DNA from: Ridgeia piscesae
Taxonomy: Eukaryota > Annelida > Polychaeta > Sabellida > Siboglinidae
DNA: 64,000 nt
Direction: 5' to 3'
NCBI GenBank assembly: GCA_025642075.2
Contig: JAODUO010000112.1
Coordinates: forward strand, 386,001 to 450,000
The notes beneath the pieces are model-generated. The model was given only the letters and a program-made list of their open reading frames with translations. It was not told the DNA's origin and did not search any database. Below, piece after piece: positions 60,901 to 64,000 of this stretch (position 1 is its first letter; the number at the start of each line of letters is the position of its first letter). Made by a program: the position numbers and the translations under genes.

Positions 60901-62604
60901 AACACCCATCATCCTTCACAAGGGGTAATGAGCTGTGGGGGCAAACATCATCATTGTAACACCCATCATCCTTCACAAGGGGTAATGAGCTGTGGGGGCA
61001 AACACCATCATTGTAACACCCATCATCCTCCACAAGGGGTAATGAGCTGTGGGGGCAAACACCATCATTGTAACACCCATCATCCTTCACAAGGGGTAAT
61101 GAGCTGTGGGGGCAAACACCATCATTGTAACACCCATCATCCTCCACAAGGGGTAATGAGCTGTGGGGGCAAACACCATCATTGTAACACCCATCATCAT
61201 CCACAAGGGGTAAAACTGTGGGGGCAAACACCATCATTGTAACACCCATCATCCTTCACAAGGGGTAATGAGCTGTGGGGGCAAACACCATCATTGTAAC
61301 ACCCATCATCTTCCACAAGGGGTAATGAGCTGTGAGGGCAAACATCATCATTGTAACACCCATCACCTTCCACAAGGGGTAATGAGCTGTGGGGGCAAAC
61401 ATCATCATTGTAACACCCATCATCCTCCACAAGGGGTAATGAGCTGTGGGGGCAAACACCATCATTGTAACACCCATCATCATCCACAAGGGGTAATGAC
61501 CTGTGGGGGCAAACACCATCATTGTAACACCCATCATCATCCACAAGGGTTAATGAGCTGTGGGGCAAACACCATCATTGTAACACCCATCATCCTTCAC
61601 AAGGGGTAATGAGCTGTGGGGGCAAACACCATCATTGTAACACCCATCATCATCCACAAGGGTTAATGAGCTGTGGGGCAAACACCATCATTGTAACACC
61701 CATCATCCTTCACAAGGGGTAATGAGCTGGGTGGCAAACATCATCACTGTAACACACATCATCATCCACAAGGGGTAATAAGCTGTGGGGCAAACACCAT
61801 CATTGTAACACCCATCATCCTTCACAAGGGGTAATGAGCTGGGTGGCAAACACCATCATTGTAACACCCATCATCATCCACAAGGGGTAATAAGCTGTGG
61901 GGCAAACACCATCATTGTAACACCCATCATCCTTCACAAGGGGTAATGAGCTGTGGGGGCAAACACCATCATTGTAACACCCATCATCATCCACAAGGGG
62001 TAATGAGCTGTGGGGGCAAACACCATCATTGTAACACCCATCATCATCCACAAGGGGTAATGAGCTGTGGGGCAAACACCATCATTGTAACACCCATCAT
62101 CCTTCACAAGGGGTAATGAGCTGTGGGGCAAACACCATCATTGTAACACCCATCATCCTTCACAAGGGGTAATGAGCTGTGGGGGCAAACACCATCATTG
62201 TAACACCCATCATCATCCACAAGGGGTAATGAGCTGTGGGGGCAAACACCATCATTGTAACACCCATCATCATCCACAAGGGGTAATGACCTGTGGTGGC
62301 AAACATCATCATTGTAACACCCATCATCCTTCACAAGGGGTAATGAGCTGTGGGGCAAACACCATCATTGTAACACCCATCATCCTTCACAAGGGGTAAT
62401 GAGCTGGGTGGCAAACACCATCATTGTAACACCCATCATCCTTAAAATTGAGCTGTGGGGGCAAACACCATCATTGTAACACCCATCATCATCCACAAGG
62501 GTTAATAAGCTGTGGGGCAAACACCATCATTGTAACACCCATCATCCTTCACAAGGGGTAATGAGCTGGGGGCAAACATCATCACTGTAACACGCATTAT
62601 CTTC
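57917..62604 (-). repeat. 57-bp minisatellite (about 82 units) carrying the exon 7 splice acceptor
   Basis: The plus-strand unit is GAGCTGTGGGGGCAAACACC, ATCATTGTAACACCCATCAT, CCTCCACAAGGGGTAAT (57 bp; many units 56 bp by loss of one G). On the transcribed strand each unit ends TGTTTGCCCCCACAG|CTC, identical to the true 3' splice site of exon 7 at 57918. The first two units next to the exon match the two-unit precursor of the first gene, including the GGGTAACTT segment; the rest carry CATCATCCTCC variants. Rare variants recur at fixed spacing: ACCATAATTG at about 59126 and 59418 (five units apart) and GTGAAGGC at 59291 and 59971 (about twelve). This shows higher-order block duplication. Confidence 0.95.
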
Positions 62605-62948
62605 CACAAGGGATTGGCTCCATATGATCAGAACCATGTTACCAAGGGCTCGTAATTAAGGTTTTGCTCTATGAAAATTATTTCACTCTGTAGCACCGAT
62701 TTGGTATCCTGAAAACTGTCAACACCAGTGTACCATCAGGACACTGTGTTGTATAACATTCACAGCAGCATATTATAAAAAGCTACTTTAAAAAGGTATG
62801 TTCTTCAAACTAAATTTCACGGGGGCAACGGCTTTCTGGTAACCGATTTTGTAGCTTGGCTGCGACGCCAGTAATTGGCAATCACTGTGTGTGACCACAA
62901 ACCATGCAATGCCCCCTGACTGTGCTCCCTGCTAATCATCATACTCAC
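62605..62948 (-). other. Remainder of intron 6 in copy 2
   Basis: Matches the first gene's intron beyond its two units (ACTAAGGGCTC/ACCAAGGGCTC, GGTTTTGCTCTAT), which fixes the array between homologous flanks. Confidence 0.7.
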
Positions 62949-63197
62949 CTGTGTAGCGAAATCCATGGATGAAGCCCCCTGAAGATTTCCTGTAATCAGG
63001 CCCATGGGAAGCGCCTCCGGCTATGTACAAGTCCTCCACATCACGCAGCTGGTAGTCGTAGCCAATCAGGGGGAACTTATCCTCCTCATCTTCAGATTTT
63101 GTAATGTTCAGCGAGCTGCAAAAAACAACATTTCATAATAGACAATACCTGAGAGCCTCTGTAATTGCATCTCCTCCCAGGTGCCACTGTTATTCAT

Positions 63198-64000
63198 CTG
63201 TCTCTGTCTGACGCCCTTCGCTTCCTTCTCCTGTTGGCTTATGACCTTTCCCTGTCTTTATTCACTTTCTCCTCCAGCTGGCCTATGACCTTTCTCTGTC
63301 TTTAATCGTTTCCTCCTCCTGCTGGCCTATACCCTTTCTCTGTCTTTATTCACTTTCTCCTCCTGTTGGCCTATACCCTTTCTCTGTCTTTATTCACTTT
63401 GTCCTCCTGCTGGCCAATGACCTTTCCCTGTCTTTATTCACTTTCTCCTACTGTTAGCCTATGACCTTTCCCTGTCTTTATTCGCTTTCTCCTCCTGTTA
63501 GCCTATGACCTTTCTCTATGTTTATTCACTTTATCCTCCTGCTGGCCTATGACCTTTCTCTGTCTTTATTCACTTTCTCCTCCAGCTGGCCTATGACCTT
63601 TCTCTGTCTTTATTCACTTTCTCCTCCAGCTGGCCTATGACCTTTCTCTGTCTTTAATCATTTTCTCCTCCTGCTGGCCTATACCCTTTCTGTCTTTATT
63701 CACTTTGTCCTCCTGCTGGCCAATGACCTTTCCCTGTCTTTATTCACTTTCTCCTCCTGCTAGCCTATGACTCTTTCCCTATCGGGGTTTATTCACTTTC
63801 TCCTCCTGTTGGCCTATGACCTTTCCCTGTCTTTATTCACTTTGTCCTCCTGCTGGCCTATGACCTTTCCCTGTCTTTATTCACATTCTCCTCCTGCTGG
63901 CCTATGACCTTTCCGTCTTTATTCACTTTCTCCTCCTGTTGGCCTATGACCTTTCCCTGTCTTTATTCACTTTGTCCTCCTGCTGGCCTATGACCTTTCC
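63198..64000 (-). repeat. 44-bp minisatellite (about 18 units, continues past the window)
   Basis: The plus-strand unit is CCTATGACCTTTCCCTGTCT, TTATTCACTTTCTCCTCCTG, CTGG. On the transcribed strand nearly every unit shows GTGAATAAAGA, containing AATAAA, and AAAGGTCATAGG. It lies in intron 5 of the second FOXRED2-like gene. The matching place in the first gene (about 35850-35880, after GGCGTCCTTCGCTTC) has no array. Confidence 0.93.

Larger units (their letters stand above)
55069..63115 (-). pseudogene. Second FOXRED2-like gene, exons 6-9 visible, frameshift in exon 7
   Basis: Exons on minus: 63115-62949 (exon 6), 57918-57754 (exon 7), 57365-57127 (exon 8), 55352-55069 (exon 9 with TAG). Exons 6, 8 and 9 have the same lengths (167, 239, 284) and splice sites as in the first gene and are fully open, with mainly conservative changes (for example DYRKSSGG for DFRKSAGG). 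Exon 7 is 165 instead of 166 nt: one G is missing near 57908 (GGTGAGGGCG versus GGTGGAGGGCG), shifting the frame at residue 4 of the exon. Exons 1-5 should lie beyond 64,000. The open state of the other exons suggests that inactivation, if real, is recent; a sequencing error must be excluded. Confidence 0.8.
53430..64000. repeat. Segmental duplication, copy 2, continuing past the window
   Basis: Partner of 29460-39600. It is larger than copy 1 over the shared part because of two tandem arrays and an RTE-like insertion. It lacks the SINE found in intron 6 of copy 1. Confidence 0.85.

Noticed and set aside
57952..62399. Long open frames on both strands (up to 313 codons) in the 57-bp array
   Set aside because: The unit length is a multiple of three and lacks stops in some frames; translation gives monotonous 19-residue repeats on both strands, interrupted whenever a 56-bp unit shifts the frame. 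They are a repeat artefact, not genes.
57917..62604. Regular direct repeats resembling a CRISPR array
   Set aside because: There are no unique spacers: the whole 57-bp unit repeats. The context is an intron of an animal gene.

Overview
This is nuclear DNA from a metazoan, probably a marine invertebrate. Genes are split into short exons with GT-AG introns, microsatellites are abundant, and several clades of APE-type non-LTR retrotransposons are present with a SINE, DNA-transposon remnants and a Ty3/Gypsy-type gag. Nothing seen identifies the phylum. No prokaryotic features were found.

Layout. (1) 0-19.4 kb is a transposon graveyard: a pogo/jerky-like transposase tail in a 1,024-bp tandem duplication; a decayed LINE (3.5-6.3 kb); a long patchwork (6.8-16.5 kb) of 0.2-0.45 kb repeats with four copies of an unrecognised Cys-rich reading frame; a PHD-finger remnant; a Ulp1-like protease fragment interrupted by a 36-bp minisatellite; and a broken gag. 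(2) 19.4-22.8 kb has no recognised gene. It holds two candidate first exons, palindromes and a 270-bp (GTGC)n array. (3) 23.6-27.7 kb is a nearly intact two-ORF LINE. (4) 29.5-39.6 kb holds the one confidently recognised complete host gene, a nine-exon FOXRED2-like ER flavoprotein on the minus strand (613 codons, all splice phases consistent). (5) 39.6-53.4 kb holds nested DNA transposons, another LINE fragment and part of an unrecognised coiled-coil gene. (6) 53.4-64 kb is a second, diverged copy of the FOXRED2-like locus, with exons 6-9 visible, a frameshift in exon 7, an extra decayed terminal exon and an RTE-like insertion. It continues past the window edge.

The most striking feature is in the second copy. 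The intron before exon 7 holds about 82 tandem copies of a 57-bp unit (57.9-62.6 kb). That unit contains the 3' splice acceptor of exon 7 itself. The intact paralogue has only about two units at the same place, so the array appears to have grown out of a splice junction. The intron on the other side of exon 6 holds a separate 44-bp array (63.2 kb to the window end) that presents AATAAA on the sense strand in nearly every unit. The second copy therefore looks like a decaying duplicate whose introns have accumulated RNA-processing signals.
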